From Diphasiastrum complanatum (Eukaryota; Streptophyta; Lycopodiopsida; Lycopodiales; Lycopodiaceae), in NCBI GenBank assembly GCA_029204225.1, contig CM055103.1:53363538-53427537 (forward strand): DNA of 64,000 bases, given 5' to 3'. Under the pieces are notes generated by a model. The model ran no database searches. It had not been told where the DNA came from and saw only the letters and a program-made list of their open reading frames with translations. Made by a program: the position numbers and the translations under genes. Positions 43,741 through 56,300 of this stretch are shown piece after piece (position 1 is the first letter of the stretch; each line of letters opens with the position of its first letter).

Positions 43741-44239
43741 AAACCCACGCAACGCGTCGGCGTGAGAGAATCTGTGTCTCTCACGAATTATAAATTGTCT
43801 CGCTTACTAGCAGACTTCTGGACATCTATATGATGTTCAATTGATCCTCTCGTTCTCAATCTGTTTATATAAATAAGGGAGGATAAAGGTTTAAACAAAA
43901 CTGAAATTACAAGAATGGCTAATTAGGCACAGGGCCTAATGGTATCCAGGCGGTCCGTGGAGGAGTGACGTCCACCTTGTACTTTCCTGATCTCCTTTGT
44001 ACTTTGAAGTGTGAAGCCTTTCGGTCTTTGTGTCTTCTTCGGCCTTGGTCCTCGCCATTGAGCTTTTCTAGGTCCACGAACATCTCTTCTTCGTGTTTGG
44101 GTATCTTTCAGTCAACGAACATTTGACCGTCGTCTTCGGGTCTTCACACCTCGAAGCATTGGTCTTCACGTCCAGGCAGCTCCTTGGTGTTTCTACAGAC
44201 TTGAGCTCTAAAGCTAGGAAAACTTTGTGGCTCAAAACA
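43463..44239 (-). repeat. 5' LTR of copia D, about 777 bp
   Basis: It starts on the plus strand TGATGAAAAAATTGC right after the primer-site complement CTGATACCAC. The outer edge is set at CTCAAAACA (minus start TGTTTTGAGCC) because similarity to the older flanking repeat begins soon after. The outer edge is not confirmed by a second LTR. Confidence 0.55.
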
Positions 44240-45610
44240 TTTTGTTTCTTCAACTAGTGTGTCCAAAATAAGATATTCCAAAGTCAACCCCATGGTAACC
44301 CACTTGATTTTATTTGGAAATAAGACACTTACACATAGCTCTATGTGAGTCATTTGAAAATTAGAGGAGTTCCAAATTCTAAAATGACCCTTTGTAGAAA
44401 TACTTTATTCTTTTTCTTTGATTTTGTCCACCATTTGGTCCAATCAAAATGCATAGATCTGAAATCTACAAAATATAACTCACATAAATTAAGAAATAAA
44501 GGTATATTATAAGAAATTCTAAAGTTGTTGTCGGGCAACATGGAAGCATTCCATTGGTTGGCTTTCTCTGTCTTTAACATGTTGGCTCAATGACAATATC
44601 TCAAGTTAGAAATACTGAACTATATTGGTTAATATAATGAAAAATTAATGACTAAGGCTAAGTAAGGTCATAGATCAATGGTAAGCACTTATGTTATTAT
44701 TGTGACTATGATAAGAGATTTTTGCAAGCTTGGCTCTCTTTTTTAGTTACTTATTGAAGTTACTATTTCTAACTACAAGGAACATGCTCATAACTATTGT
44801 GAAATCAACACCTAAGCACTATAATGTTGGAAATTGCAAATTGCACATAGAGATTGCATCCTTATAATAAGTGGACTAAATCATCTATATAGGAGACTTG
44901 TAGATAGGTGCATAAAGCGAGAGACAAAAACAGAGAGAGTGAGATAGAGAGAGAGGGGGGGGATATAATATATCAATACAATGTACTTATACATTCAATG
45001 ACGCCCTTCTCTTTCAGCATATGATGGTTGATCATTATTATACATTGTGAATATGCATTATCAGAAATGTACCCATGTCACTCAAGAATTCCAAGTTGAT
45101 TTTGAGATATTTGAAAGTCATGCAATGAGGGAATTGTAGCTTCATGCTCTTTTACCTAAAGAAGCATTTCATGAAGGTGCTCTCCTAGACTAGCAACACG
45201 TTTATTGTTGTGGGCTTAAGAATCTGTCACTCAAACATGTGATGAAGAGGTAAAAGAAACAATAATATGGATCTTCAAGAAGCTATCTCTACCGTAATAG
45301 ATGACACAATACATGAACTTGAACCATATTTTGTGTCATTTTTGTGTACGTACATATAAGTACAACGGAATTAGCATAAGGGGCAATCCCCTTACAAGGC
45401 CATGCTAGTTGTTCTCACATCAATATTGCACTTTGAAAGGTCATTTTTCATTAATGTTGCGTCGCTTATTCCTTATAAATAAACCACTGTTTCTGGCAAA
45501 AAAAACGTCGTTCAAAATTAGATCAACAATTTATCCATCTTCTTCTTATTAAAAAGAAACCCTCCTAAGTTTAGGTCTATAAGTTCTTATAAGGTGCACT
45601 AGCTTGCAAT
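44240..45610. other. Older repeat fragment, then unassigned sequence
   Basis: 44280-44360 matches the GTGAGTCATYYGAA-containing part of the repeats at 38390-40003. The rest is AT-rich with a short GA-rich tract near 44930-44960 and no coding signal. Confidence 0.5.
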
Positions 45611-45619
45611 ATCTAAGAT

Positions 45620-45850
45620 TCCACTCAAGAAACAAACATATAGAAATCAAACTTCATTACATTAGAGAAAAAGTGCAGTAGAAGTAGAGTGTACTGGAGC
45701 ATTGTAGGAGTGAAAACAATGTTGCAGACATCTTCACCAAGTCTCTATCCAAGGACATATTGTAGAGATTTAATTCATTATTAAACTCAAAATTATAGTT
45801 TTCTTAGATCCTCATTAAGGGGGAGTTTGTTGAAATTAATATAATGAAGA
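45620..45850 (+). pseudogene. Copia RNase H C-terminal relic with polypurine tract and LTR start
   Basis: The frame reads EHCRSENNVADIFTKSLSKD, a block that closes copia RNase H domains, followed by TTAAGGGGGAG (about 45815-45825) and TGTTGAAATTAATAT, a plausible LTR start at 45829. No upstream pol sequence of the same frame was found. Confidence 0.65.
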
Positions 45851-47580
45851 TCTAGAAAGTAAATGTACAATCAAATTTTTATTTTGTACAAAATCTATTT
45901 ACTTAAACAATTTCTAAGACCTATAGAATTACATAACAAACCGCCTCAGAAAGCAATAGAGAAGACAATAGTCACACAATTCATAGCATTCATTGAGGAT
46001 TTTAGGTCTGATAGTGTGTAGGTACACAATGGTTGATTCATTGTAGCATGCTCAGAACTGCAACAATCAAAATGCAGTTGTATATATTTTATGAGTCATC
46101 AGATATCAGTTTTTTAGTCTCGTCATTTTTTATAATGTTTTTCATAATGTGTAACAGTTCGTTGTCCTAATTTTTGTATTTTTAGATCTTATTTTATTTT
46201 AGAATCTGTCAACTCTTGTAGACAGTAGTTTTATCTCACATCTGTGTATGATGAGTTTGATTTGATGAGCAATGTTTGTATGTATATGATGAGTTGGAAA
46301 TATCATGGCAGTCTATGATGCCGTGATTATCTCTAATAATAGTTAGTCATGATTCTGAAATCTTGCAATATCATACTTAGCATGTTGTTGCTATTTTCTG
46401 TTTCATCCAAAGCATTGATAATTTTTCTGACATCATCCCAAGTGCCTACTCAATAGATTTGGCTTGTCGCGGGCTCAATACTATGACGTGAAAAAGTCAT
46501 TCACAAGGGGTTCATTTCACTAAGTTTTTAGCTTTCTTTTATTGTATTTCTTCAAAATTGTGTTGTTGTTTAGAAGGTTTGAAAAACTCAGTATTGTGCA
46601 CCATTTTGCGTGAATATAGTGTTGCAAGATAGCCAATCGCTAAAATATTAGAATCAATTGTCCATTGCACCCAAAATGAGCCATTTTGTCAAGATCTGAG
46701 TTAGAACAGACATTTTTTGCAAATAGGCATTGTTTTGGAGTTCTATTTTCTTTGTATTGTATCTTTGAAGTTTCCAATATATTTTGAAATGCCATAATAG
46801 CTTTCAAAATAGATACCTTTGTTTCCAATTGAAGCACTTCCACCTCCACCTGGAATACCAAAAATTTCTCTCAAAATTTCAGAAAAGGTCAAAATGTTCA
46901 CAAGAGTAAAACACTTCATCGAAGCCGAATTGATCTGAAAACTTTGTGTATCAAGAGTTTTTTGGCAATTGAGAAATGAGAGCATACCAATCATATTTTG
47001 CCACATGTACCAGATCCAAAAGGGTTTAATCTAGACCGTCAAATTAGATATGATCAATAGCCAAGATTTGTTGAAGAGTTGAAACTCCTATCAAACCTTT
47101 TACTCTTTTGGCATTTTGACCTTTGACCTTTGGCATGTTAATGCTTAGAATATTCAAATTCTTAAAAGGCATGATATGGTGATGGGATTTTATAATTTGA
47201 GCTACAATGGAATGATATGTGTATGATGGAAAGCAACACATTAAAAAAAAAAAATTAATCAAGATTTAGAAGAGCTACTCAAATTTTTGAGTTAACTCAC
47301 ACATAATGTTTGTGGAAATATGCAAATGAAATCCATTGGAAGTACCTATTACTCTGTAACCTTGATTGTTGAAAAGGTTTAATATACATGAGTGCAAGCC
47401 ACTAAATACACCTATGGATATAAATCTGAAGTTGACATTGTAGGATGACATTGATGAGATTGATCACTAATTAATAGTATTATTTATCTTACTCGTACAC
47501 GTCGTAATGTTTCATTTTCTATTGGTTTGCTGAGTTAATTCAAGTTTATGTTGAGAAAGACTCACTAGCATGCTACAAAA
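45851..47580. other. No gene supported
   Basis: AT-rich sequence. It may include the LTR that starts at 45829, but no second copy is available to set its end. A minus-strand frame at 46743-47006 (GIPGGGGSASIGNKG) has no identifiable family. Confidence 0.45.
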
Positions 47581-47589
47581 AGAGTATTA

Positions 47590-47790
47590 TGATGCATCAA
47601 AGAAACTCTACACTATGGGTTACAATTTTGCAAGAAAGAATTAATTGTTTTGGTTGGATTTTCTTATGCTGATCGAGCATGAAATGTTGATGATAGAAGG
47701 TCCACTATAGGATTTGTGTTTAGTGTAGGTACTAGGATCAATATTTTATGAGTTGTGGGAGGTCAAAGTAAGGTACCTTTTTCTCATTTA
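47590..47790 (+). pseudogene. Copia RNase H N-terminal relic
   Basis: The frame includes a LHYGLQFCKK-type block, then FSYADRA, a stop, and NVDDRRSTIGFVFSVGT, corresponding to the DADWAGD...RKSTSGYVF region of copia RNase H. It is short, with stops, and not continuous with the relic at 45620. Confidence 0.6.
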
Positions 47791-48199
47791 AAAAAATCCA
47801 TTTTTTAGGTTTTGTTTGAAGTGCTTCGAAGGATTATGCATTAGAATTGGAATTTTGACTTTCTAGCTTGGATTTTTAGCTTGTTGGATAGGATTTTATG
47901 CATAGTATTGTTTTGTCTCATAAAGTTTAATCTAATCCAACCTTTTGTAAGTTTGATTGATTCAAATTTAGATAGTTTTTTAGATCATTTTTTATCAAAT
48001 TTTTAGTTATTTCAAGTCGCTAGTTTAATGATTGGTTTTCAATAGGGTCAAGATCCACTTAGATCTTGCCAAATTGATAAAAGAATCTTCAATTTGGATT
48101 CCAAGTTCCTAGAATAGCAAGTTGGATTAACCATTCATAGCTCTTTCTTGTGCGTCCATTAAAATGTCTTCAATTAGTAACTTTTTGTTGGAACCTAGT

Positions 48200-50830
48200 G
48201 AATAACTCATCCAATTATTCCTTGTGAAAAGTGAGAATGGAATCTATCTTACTACTCCAAAATCTCATGGGTATAGTGTTGGGTACTAAGGAGAAGCCCC
48301 AAAGCCCACAAAAATTATCCAAGTTCAAGAAAGTCTAGAATAGCCTTACATTGCTTGAAGATGAATGATTTTAATAAGTTGATGAAGAAAGTAGATGGTT
48401 GTACTTATGCGTATGAGGCATGGGAGATCCTTCGATATAGGACACTACAAGACTTTTGACACTTAAAAATCAAATTCTTCAATTTTTTCAAAGAGAGAAG
48501 ACAATGCACAATTTTTTGTTGAGTCAAAGACTTAAATAGAGAATTGTCTTGCATTGGTCATGGCATAAAGGAAGGTGAACTTGTCCAAAGAATCATTAAT
48601 GGATTAGATAGTAACTATGCTAATCTTGTACATTCCTATTCTATTTTGATGAACCTTCCTAACATTGAAGATGTGTAGGAATTCCTAGTAGCCAAGGGTT
48701 GCAAGAAGGACTACATGCTTCATAGGCTTGGGAGAATGATGATGATGTTGACGAAGCTATGTTCATCAAAGGGACAGGCAAAGTCAAGGCAACAAAGATC
48801 AACAATGATCAGCCAAAAGAATATGGAGACTCATCTTCTGCTCCATTCTCAAGCAAAGGAAAGACCAAGAAAGATAAAAGCAAAAATCAAATGCTTTTTT
48901 TGTGGCAAGATATGCCATTATGCATCAGAATATTTCAAGAAGAAGAATGCACAATCAAGCCAGGTAAATGTTGCAAATCAAGAGGCTAAGGAGCATGAAG
49001 ATTTCTTGATGATGTCTTCATTTTCATCATCAAGTATAAAAGGTGAAGATCCGTGGTGGATAGATAGTGGGTCCTCTTCCCACATGAATAGCCACAAAGA
49101 GTAAGTCTCTCAACTTACTCCTTCCTTTGGTGCTAGTAGATCTATTTTCAAAGCTAATGATGTTGAATGTCAGGTAGAAAGAGTTGGTTTTATCCCTATT
49201 TGCCTAGGATCTTCCAAGAAAAGTAAATTTGATGGAGGTTTTTATGTGCCTTCTATCACGAAAGATTTGCTAAGTGTTGGTGGTTTTGTGGTAGACTTTA
49301 ATGAAAATTCTTGTAGAATCAAGAGGGATGGCAAGGTTGTGGCTTTTGGAGTGAGATTTTGAAGACTTTTCAAATTACATGCAAGTGTTGTGTCTAACAA
49401 TCTTGTGATGAGTGCCAAGGGAGAAGCTTCTCAAGTGCAGATATGGCATAAGAGGCTTAGACATGTCAATTTCAAGTCCTTGGAAACAATGGCAAGGGAT
49501 GGGGTAGCTCTCGGTCTACCTGCAAGCTTGGTAGACGTCAATATGGTATGCAGGTCTTGTGCTTTGGCTAAGGCACACAAGCTTCCTTTTTCCAAATCTC
49601 TCACAAGGAGATCATCTCCTCTAGAATTGATTCATTCTTATATACATTTTTTCTACCACACCTGGCATTGGTGGAGCTGCTATGTTCTTATCTTTCGTTA
49701 AAGATCATAGTAGATACGATTGGGTTTACCTTCTCACAACAAAGGCAAAAGTTCCTCAATGCTTTGTATCTTTCAAGTCATTAGTGGATAAACAGTTTAT
49801 CATAAAATCAAGATTCGTAGATTAGACAATGGAGGTCAACTTATCTCTAATAATTTTATAGCTTTTTGTGAGTTAGGAAAGAGCGCACTTGTGCCTATTC
49901 TCCTCAACAAAATCGAGTGGCTTACAAGAGAAACAAGACACTTTGTGAATGTGCCAAGTCTATGAGATTGGATGCATGCTTACTAAGATTTTGGAGTGAA
50001 ACCTTGTTATGTGCCAACTACTTGTGTAATAGACTTGCTTCTAGTGCTATTGATGGAAAAAGACCTTTTGAGCTGATGTATGTAGATAATTGTTGTTGGA
50101 TAAATCTTATGATTTTTGGTTGTTTATGCTATGTACATGTGCCTTTGAAAACTAGAAGCTAACTCATTGATTGGCATGATGGTTGGCTATGGTGAGTCAA
50201 GCCAATGTTATAAAATCTTTATTCCTTCTTGCAATAAGATTCTAATGTCTCAAGATATCATCTTTGATGAGTCAAAGATGTGCATGCTTGAATATAAGTC
50301 AAATGTTCAATCTAATGTGGAAACAGTTGTTGAGATCCAAGAGGATTCAAGTATGGATGAGGAGGAGCAACCTCCACATGCATGTGTTCCAAGGAGATCT
50401 TGTAGAGCAAGGGTCGAGCCTATAAGGCTCACTTATCTTGAGAAAGAAAAACAAAAATCAGATGGTGTACATCCTTTCGTGCTTTCTTTACTATTGAAGA
50501 ACGATCTTGCATAGAAGAGGCATTAGACTCAAAAGAATGGTAAGAGGCCATGTTAAGTGAGTACAATGCTTTAGTTGAGACCAAAACTTGGTTGCTTTTT
50601 GAGTTACATTTGGACAAGAAGGCAATAGGCTGTAAATGAATTTTCAAATTGAAATGCAATCAAAATGGCTTGGTTTTGAAGCATAAAGCAAGGCCATAAC
50701 AAGATGGCTTGGTTTTGAAGCATAAAGCAAGGTTAGTGGCCTTGGATATGCTCAAATCAAAGGGATTGACTATGAGTAGACCTTTGCTCTTGTAGCCAAG
50801 GTAGTAACCATTCACCCAAAAGACACAAAA
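48200..50830 (+). mobile_element. Copia element E, degenerate gag-protease-integrase-RT start, plus strand
   Basis: Gag remnant (48240-48700: IKEGELVQRIINGLDSNYAN-like in shifted frames), zinc knuckle CFFCGKICHYASEYF with its last Cys changed to Tyr (48893-48940), protease WWIDSGSSSHMN (about 49051-49086), integrase HHCC HKRLRHVNFKSLETMAR and CRSCALAKAHKLP, a LDNGG-like block near 49825, KRNKTLCECAKSMRL, RT start near 50580-50770, then truncation by about 50830. No LTRs were recognised. Residue similarity to copia B is clear, so the two belong to related lineages; E is far older. Confidence 0.8.
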
Positions 50831-53329
50831 CTTTGTCAGAATCACCCGCAAAAGTCAACAACTTTTTTCAACTTCGCCAATGCAAAAATCTCTCTACTCA
50901 ATGAGAATTTGACGTCATCAACAACAACAAAATTTGAATTCCCAAGTTGGCAAGTGCAACTTTTTTTTACGTCACCAATGTAAAAAATTTACTAATGACT
51001 CAAAATATGACCTTGCCATTATGACATAAGGTCTTAGAATTGTCCAAACCAAACCTTGGTATGTTAGCGACAACTATTTTTCACCTCACCACACATGTGT
51101 ATGCCAAATCTAATCTTGCCGTTATGACCATTGATTTTTTTTTAGTTTTTTACTTACATTTGTGTTCTAACATTTACTTTTCCAATATTTTTAAGGGGGG
51201 GGAGAGGATATATAGTGTTGGGAACATACTATTTTGTAATTTTGCTAAGGACACTGCCAAAATTTCTTTGGATTTTTTCAATAAATCCAAAATCTCCTTA
51301 ACGAGCACAAGCCCTCACAATACTACCTACACACTCGCCTAGTAAATTTGGCAATTAATCATTACTATTTTTAATAAGTTTGCTACATTCACAAAACATT
51401 TAACTACTTTTGGGATCTAATGAGGAAGGCCAGTGGTGATTGCTTTGTGTGACATTCAAGATGTTAAAGTATGCAATCAAGGGACGAGTTTGAGAGGAGG
51501 AAGAATGTGTAACAAAGGGCTGCAGGATTGCACCTGTATGCTCTTTAACATTTTGATCCAATCTTTGCATCGTGTTTAATCTTTTTAAAAAGGGTGAACT
51601 CTCCATGCTCACATACTCATCATTTCATGCTGCTTTTTAAAAGCATAAAATATTCCTTCACTACTCTGCTTAACTGCTATATTTTTCCCATCATTTTCTG
51701 CAAATGAGGCCTACACAAACGCATTTTTAGATATCATTTCATCTAGTAAGCTTCATTTGGTGCATGTTGCTTGATAGATGGGTTGTAGAAAAGGGATATG
51801 GAGTAGTTTACCTTGCAGGATCACAATCTTGACACTTGAAAGTTGCCATGCTCATTTCATTCTGATGCACGTGAGTGTAAACTTAGCTTAAAGATTACAA
51901 TTTCAATACAGTAGGAACCTTCCAAAGCAAGATTGTTGCTTCTGACTCGACAGATGTAAGATAACCATATGCACATTTTAGGTCAGTGCTGCTTCACAAA
52001 AATTCTGATGAACTCTTGTAGAGATGGTTGGTAGGCTTCAGCCTGCAAAAAGAACAATATTCCTGTATAAGTTAAGGAAAGACAACAGCAAGGCGATAAA
52101 GCTTTTTCAAAAATCTACTATTCTTATCTCATGCATTTAGATCTATGCTCAGCAACTAAATGAAGGACAATCAGTTCCACTTGCCCATATTTCAACTTGT
52201 AGCACCTATGAATATACAGTGACACAAGCTTAATGCATAGAAAACAAGGATGTCTATGGTTTCCTAATAAATAGGATGCGGACAACTGTATGAAGGGCAA
52301 AGTAAAAAATACAAAAAGTCGAACTCTATATCGAAACATAGCATAGCCTCAACAACAGCAGCACCACTTGTTGAAGTGACAAATACATTATCATGAAGCA
52401 AAAAGACAAAGTACATTGGGACATGATAAATAAATTGAAAATATGTTTAAGAAATAAATAAATTTGAACAATAAATCAATCACAGAAGAGCCTCCCGTAC
52501 GTAATATGAGCCCATTTTTCCATGTTCCCTACAACACTCGAAATGAGCTCATTCCATATGCCACAGAACTATGCTTTTAAGTGAATAATTGATGATTGAG
52601 ATTCTTGTTGCCAAAGGTTGACATAACATTCTTACAATGTCCAGATCTTACATCTCATCGAGTCCTTTAAGTTCTGGAAGCCCCTATGATGACATGGTTC
52701 AAGCACCACTTGACCTGGGCCCTATTTTGTTCCAAAGACAGAGAAGTCATTGGAGTTGCATCTCATTCTCTGATAAGGTCACACAACCTCTGGACATCAG
52801 AAATGAACATCATATTGTGAGAGTTTTGATGAATATGGATGATCGGCCACAAGGACAGTGTTAAAACAGACTCCAGAGCCTCCACGCTTTCTCAAACAAT
52901 TTAGTTCTAATAACGAGGGCCAGCGCAAAGGTATCCACAAGGATGCTGTTTAAAAAGAGCCTCAATGCTTGTTCAAACAATTTAGGTTTCACAACTAAAG
53001 TCTAAGGCCAATAAAAAGGTACCTTATTGCTAAGGAGGGTTGACTAGGCTTAGGCTTCATAGAAAGATCGATTGACGGATATCTTTAAAAGTTGAGCCTT
53101 GCCCTTATGAGAAAACTCCTGATTGTTTTTCATTGAAACAAGCACAAAACAAAATTACTGCAAATACTGGTCACTCAAGATTGATTAACAGGCATGTATT
53201 TTACCATTTTATAGCAGAAACGAAGAGCAATCAATACCAACAGCTGATGGACCACTTTTTTCTGCTTACAATTTATCCTGGGTTGAAAGGGTCGAATGAA
53301 ATAATTTCTGCAGATTTCATAGCTGAATT
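50831..53329. other. Intergenic stretch between copia E and the ATP23 stop codon
   Basis: AT-rich with no supported gene. The last few hundred bases before 53329 should include the ATP23 3' untranslated region. A splice-like minus-strand exon near 51985-52045 was considered and not accepted. Confidence 0.5.
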
Positions 53330-56300
53330 CTATGGAACTCTATCAAATGGCTGTGTATCTTTGTAACAAGTTGACCAAACTGCATCAATTGCTGACTCTG
53401 CATCACTTTTTGAACAGTTTGGGTTCATAGCCACAGATAACAGCGCCCTTCGCTTAACACAGACCTGTCAAGTAAAAAAACGTTATTTTCAATCAAGAAA
53501 CTACACCATAAAACTGAAACCTGCAGTTAAATATAGCAATCTGAGAGATAAAGGCATGAACTTTGCAAAAGACCGCAACAGGCCTTCAAAAAATTAGAGC
53601 TGATATATTGTGAAGGAGCAAAAAAATGTGACTCTGGAATCTTTAACAAATCACGAATTGCAAACTTTATGCTCTGAATTGTAGTAAAATTGTCAAATTT
53701 GTAAGGTGGAGAGTGGAAAGGCATATTTTGGTAAAATACAAGAAAATGTGAAGCTGGGGACAACGCGTCCCGTGAAAAAACCATCAAAATGACACTTCCC
53801 AAAATATAGTCTTGAAACAGAGAAACCCCTTTTCTAAGAACTATCTAAAATGAGAACATCTCACGAATGAGGATGCAGAAGCTCAGCACAGGTACCCCTT
53901 GAGAGATCAGCAAGAAGTATTTTAAAAAAAAAAAGTTTTTTAGTCATTTTGCAGTAGGTTGATTCAAGATTTCAAAACAAATTTGATTCAATTTAAACCA
54001 AGTGGGGAACTATGCACAAGAGACTACCCTATGCTTCCCTTTTTGATGGTCTTCCCTTTTGGATACATAAGTTTCAGGTTGCCATTTGTGAATGGGTGGT
54101 GGTCAGTGTCCGCCGTCAGTTGAGAGGTTTCACTTCTACATCCAGGCGTTAGTTCAAACGCTATGGAGAAAAAAGTTCAAACACTATGGAGAAAAAGTTA
54201 GCTAAGGGCCCAAAGGGTCATAATATGTCACATGCATAAGTATGTTTGTTCATTCATTCCAACGTCAGCTTGGATTTGGTGGTCGAGGGCCCCAACTTTG
54301 AAATAGCCTTGGAGAAGATCACATTTGTTTCACATATTAGCTCTTATCTCTACATTAGACGGGTTAGAAGAGATGAAGGACTGAGTTATGGCTCTAGAAT
54401 GCAAATGGTTTTTCCCCTCGCCATCCTGATAAGTACCGGAACAAACAAGCAACTGCATGATGTAGTTTTGGTTCAGCAGTCAGCTAAGAGCAAACTTCCC
54501 AAATTGATACCAATGCCAAATGTGGCCAATATATGCAAATAGAGCTTATCAAGCCATGCCAAACTCTTAAGTCAACACAGAAACAGCAGAATAGGGACAA
54601 AAGAAGAGAAGTATATAGTGAAGTTCATTTGAATCAATTCAAATTTTATTTTTGAAGTTTAAATCATTCTAGTGCAAAATGACTCGAAAAACTGCTGCTT
54701 TTATTTCAATATTCCATAAAACGTGGAAAAAAGCCAAAATTTGACTGATTCAATCTACAATTCCGTAGCGTCAGCAACAAGCTCATTTCAAACACTTTAT
54801 TGAACATGTTTCCTACAGAACGTGGGAATGTGTCCCACATTCCATACGGAACATACTTTTTTTCAAAACATTGTATTTTTCTAAACAGATGACCATGGCT
54901 TTACAAGAAAACTATAAAATGATCAGTTCACAGCTGTCATTTCGATTCCAGCCATAAGACAACCTACAAGAAGTCCATGATCTAAAAAGTTGTGTAACTT
55001 TGACCATCTTGATCGTAATCTTGTGTAAGTTTCTTGTGATTGTTCCCTCCTTGTATCACTCTAGTCAGTTTCTTTCACTATACTCGCTCTTGGCTGAACA
55101 TGTGACACAGAGCATCAATTTTCAGATTCTATCTTGCAGTTCAGGCTCTATCTTGGTAATGGCTCATGTGGGCTCAAGTTACACAATTCCAAAGAGATGG
55201 CAAGTTCTGTCATACTGTCATGCCAAGAATCTGGAACAATCTGCTGACATTTAGAATATAGAGCTCATAAAACTCGCCAGAGATTAGGGGAAAGGTTGTC
55301 ATGTAGTGGTGGACTTCAACAACAAATAGAAACCACCATTTTCTGATCCTTATACCTCGTAGACGTTCAACTCTGATTGGATTCTTTCAGTGAACACAGC
55401 TGCTTCCTCTTAGTACAATAATAGATAGGCAAAACTGAAAAACGATAAGCTTACGGCTGGTTTCCTTTAAGAAAAAACCATGTATGTGCAGAACAGAACT
55501 TAACAGGGCAAGAACGGGATTCTATGATTCAGTCTCATTCTTAGTCTGTTACAAGAGATCTAAGAGATCAAAGCTTTCAGAAAGCAATACAGATTTCATA
55601 ATTCTACGCCACGATCAAGGAGCACTCTTGGCTAACAAAACAAGTAAAAAAATGTGATAGACACAAAACCTTCAAAGAAGTTGAATTATTGGAAAAGTAT
55701 ATAGAAGAACATAGTCACTATGCATCTTGATTCAAAACTTTACAAAAGCCTTCAAATCCTTGTTTCTCCTAACCGAAATTTGAAAAAACATAATTCCTTA
55801 AGCAGTACTTCTAGAAGCTGGCAAGAGTCTAAGAGGTAACATCAAGGTGCCCAATGCAAATCTATGTTATAAACACATCATCCTTTCTATGTTTGCTTGA
55901 AACTTTCACAATAAAAAAAATTTAAATTTGCTCCTGGATATCTATCTAGATACACTATTGATAACCACAGGGTATCAAGAGAAAGGAAAAAGGAAAAAGG
56001 AAAAAGGAAAAAAAATCAAACGCCTGCACAACATTGATGCAAAACCTTGATTTAACCTCAAACTATCCTTGACCAAATATAGAGGTTATTATGTCCAGAA
56101 AAAATGGAAGCTGTACTACAAAGTCTAGGCAAGAGATAATAACTTATACCAATAAAGCCGCTCCACAACATATTGACAGGAGATCCAATCTTACTCCTTG
56201 TTTTACCTGACTCCTACTGTAGCTATTTGATACAATACACAGATTTTTAATCAGACCAGCTTGATAAATAATATGTGCATGCACAATACAAAAGTGTCAA

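Larger units (their letters stand above)
40004..44239 (-). mobile_element. Copia LTR retrotransposon D, degenerate, minus strand, 3' part lost
   Basis: From right to left: 5' LTR, primer site, zinc knuckle, protease, integrase, RT, start of RNase H, then abrupt truncation at about 40004. No 3' LTR was found. It separates the repeat copies at 39190-40003 and 44280 onward, consistent with insertion in that older repeat. A 468-bp tandem duplication affects its 5' end. Confidence 0.82.

Noticed and set aside
45620-47790. Treating the RNase H relics at 45620 and 47590 as one copia element
   Set aside because: Both are on the plus strand, but the C-terminal part lies upstream of the N-terminal part, so they must be separate relics or the result of rearrangement.
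51985-52045. Possible terminal exon on the minus strand (AEAYQPSLQEFIRIFVKQH then stop) after a good acceptor
   Set aside because: The ATP23 coding sequence already ends at 53330 with the conserved C-terminus, and no partner exon for another gene was found.
55356-55412. Splice-like minus-strand exon ([18 protein letters not shown], phase 0, AG before and GT after) inside an ATP23 intron
   Set aside because: ATP23 proteins align without any insertion at this point and the flanking exons already join in phase. It could at most be a cassette exon, for which there is no evidence here.
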